Part shown: positions 6,140-6,171 of the stretch, in pieces | How the letters are laid out: each line of letters starts with the position of its first letter | Position numbering within the stretch: the stretch's first letter is position 1 | DNA from: CAYLSV01 sp964386435 | Lineage (GTDB): Bacteria > Planctomycetota > Phycisphaerae > Tepidisphaerales > Tepidisphaeraceae | Length of the DNA stretch: 6,171 nucleotides | Direction: 5' to 3' | NCBI GenBank assembly: GCA_964386435.1 | Contig: CAYLSV010000152.1 | Span: 1-6,171, forward strand | Made by a program: the position numbers and the translations under genes | Notes under the pieces: model-generated | What the model saw: the letters and a program-made list of their open reading frames with translations, nothing else | What the model was told of the DNA's origin: nothing | Databases searched by the model: none

Positions 6140-6171
6140 GGAGGCAAACGAGTGGCGTGAAAGCGCCGCGT
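6140..6171 (+). other. Possible ribosome-binding site and first codons of a further gene
   Basis: A strong GGAGG (6140-6144) is followed by GTG at 6157, which reads GTG AAA GCG CCG CGT to the window edge. A nearer GTG at 6152 meets TGA two codons later, so it is not a start. The spacing to 6157 (12 nt) is long, and only five codons are visible, so this is only a hint. Confidence 0.17.

Noticed and set aside
1..6171. CRISPR array, tRNA or rRNA genes, IS ends
   Set aside because: I saw no regularly spaced repeats, no tRNA-like cloverleaf, no rRNA stretch, and no transposase or paired terminal repeats.

Overview
This 6.2 kb window is GC-rich (most codons end in G or C) and comes from a draft assembly: a run of ten Ns sits at 852-861. 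The main content is a complete, co-directional mutasome operon, imuA-imuB-dnaE2, which encodes an SOS-type error-prone translesion synthesis system. Sequence style points to a high-GC bacterium, possibly a planctomycete or relative. This is an impression from remembered homologues, not a database result. All supported genes are on the + strand; long ORFs on the - strand are codon-bias shadows.

Layout. Bases 1-299 hold the C-terminal end of a Fic-domain protein, entered inside its GNGRTMR active-site motif. Bases 300-491 carry no gene but contain a 7-bp-stem hairpin (389-406) and a perfect dyad TACAAC-N7-GTTGTA (481-499). The dyad's left arm could also be the -10 box of the imuA promoter. imuA runs from about 492 to 1201 but is split by the N gap: it is in frame 3 before the gap and frame 2 after it. 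imuB (about 1065-2651) overlaps the end of imuA by roughly 137 nt in another frame. dnaE2 (2651-5917) begins in a TAATG stop/start overlap with imuB. The last 254 bases hold no confident gene. They contain a GC-rich hairpin (6048-6065), an AT-rich perfect palindrome that resembles a Xer/dif recombination site or an operator (6102-6129), and what may be the ribosome-binding site and first codons of another gene.

How the parts work together. In characterised systems DnaE2 is the polymerase. ImuB is a Y-family relative without catalytic acids that brings DnaE2 to the beta clamp. ImuA (ImuA', RecA-like) is an accessory protein. Here ImuB has indeed lost the Y-family catalytic acids, and DnaE2 keeps all the polymerase aspartates but has lost the metal ligands of its PHP domain. 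Unexpectedly, no clear QLxLF-type clamp-binding motif is visible at the usual place in ImuB.

The mutasome itself is a known system. The less ordinary points are the dyad over the imuA start, the dif-like palindrome downstream of the operon, the deep imuA/imuB overlap, and the assembly gap that makes imuA and imuB look like one fused protein.
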